Assembly: GCA_002338505.1 (NCBI GenBank)
Contig: DDIK01000193.1
Location: forward strand, 1-40,423
Direction: 5' to 3'
DNA from: Bacteriovorax sp. UBA1852
Lineage (GTDB): Bacteria; Bdellovibrionota; Bacteriovoracia; Bacteriovoracales; Bacteriovoracaceae
DNA: 40,423 nt
Of the stretch, positions 40,320 through 40,423 are shown piece by piece; positions within the stretch are counted from its first letter, which is position 1; the number at the start of each line of letters is the position of its first letter. Position numbers and translations under genes: made by a program. Below the pieces are notes generated by a model. The model worked only from the letters and a program-made list of their open reading frames with translations, was not told the DNA's origin and searched no databases.

Positions 40320-40390
40320 TTTAACCCATTACCCATTGGGTGTTAATAACACCCTACCTCGAACTAGCCGCCTACCCAGCGGCTTTTTTT
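40320..40390 (+). ncRNA. Possible 70-base small RNA or leader/attenuator with two hairpins
   Basis: After the candidate promoter the plus strand holds GGGTGTT-AAT-AACACCC (40338-40354), a perfect 7-base-pair hairpin. A competing short hairpin, ACCC-ATT-GGGT (40331-40341), would exclude it. A terminator with T7 follows. ACCCATT occurs twice in tandem at 40324-40337. No ORF is visible. It could be a free small RNA, or the attenuator of a plus-strand gene beyond the window. The structures are seen; transcription is inferred. Confidence 0.4.
40366..40390 (+). terminator. Intrinsic terminator, plus strand
   Basis: AGCCGC and GCGGCT form a perfect six-base stem around a seven-base loop (CTACCCA), followed by seven T residues. 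No plus-strand coding gene ends here within the window, so it terminates either a short RNA starting near 40320 or an attenuated leader. Confidence 0.8.
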
Positions 40391-40402
40391 ATTTCTGCAA
40401 AC

Positions 40403-40408
40403 ATTATA
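40403..40408 (-). promoter_or_regulatory. -10 box for the membrane protein gene
   Basis: Minus-strand TATAAT 112 bases before the GTG at 40291; its -35 would fall at or beyond the window end. The resulting leader would contain the complements of both hairpins. Confidence 0.35.
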
Positions 40409-40423
40409 ACAACTTTCAAGTGT

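Overview
The window is AT-rich, densely packed bacterial chromosome, with almost every gene on the minus strand. Gene content and order point to a Gram-negative bacterium of the Bdellovibrionota/deltaproteobacterial type, most like the marine predators Halobacteriovorax/Bacteriovorax. The evidence is a TamB-type outer-membrane assembly factor, a Myxococcus-like type IV pilus (T4P) cluster (pilB-T-C-A, an ABC pair, pilD-M-N-O-P-Q), a bat (aerotolerance-type) operon and low GC. The genus is an inference from gene style; no 16S rRNA gene or phylogenetic marker analysis supports it here.

Layout, read along the minus strand from right to left. (1) 38.8-40.3 kb: a large polytopic membrane protein of unknown function. 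A possible small structured RNA or attenuator lies divergently at 40.31-40.39 kb. (2) 38.0-38.8 kb: the only long gap. It holds a small minus-strand ORF with a problematic start and a cluster of DnaA-box-like 9-mers resembling an origin of replication. (3) 35.4-38.0 kb: rlmE, a small penicillin-binding transpeptidase and lepB. (4) 30.6-35.4 kb: rqcH and mutS2 head to head with one base between start codons, then a membrane fatty-acid-desaturase-like gene. (5) 20.2-30.6 kb: a tight run of overlapping genes: a periplasmic protein, an RlmI-like methyltransferase, moxR, a DUF58 gene, a membrane protein, batA, a batB-batC fusion, batD, ribF and aroE. (6) 8.9-20.1 kb: the T4P genes pilB, pilT, pilC, pilA, a divergent TPR gene, pilH/pilI-like ABC genes, pilD, pilM, pilN, pilO and pilP. 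(7) 5.1-8.9 kb: pilQ, a TPR gene, aroQ and efp as one overlapping run. (8) 0-5.0 kb: a helical-repeat protein, tamB and the first 56 codons of an exported protein.

How the genes work together. PilB (extension) and PilT (retraction) drive PilC and the PilMNOP alignment complex. They polymerise PilA, processed by PilD, through the PilQ secretin. MoxR, DUF58, BatA, BatBC and BatD form the usual AAA+/von Willebrand envelope complex. RqcH and MutS2 are both ribosome-quality-control factors in Bacillus, so their shared start region is suggestive.

Oddities seen in the sequence. pilN has an in-frame TAA between its N-terminal PilM-binding/membrane segment and its coiled coil. pilD has no ATG/GTG/TTG upstream of its conserved N-terminus, and an AUA codon sits at ideal Shine-Dalgarno (SD) spacing. 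The pilA leader carries a strong SD with a 4-codon ORF and a palindrome. Several genes have a TATAAT so close to the ATG that their mRNAs should be leaderless or nearly so. No tRNA, rRNA, CRISPR array, insertion sequence or prophage gene was recognised.
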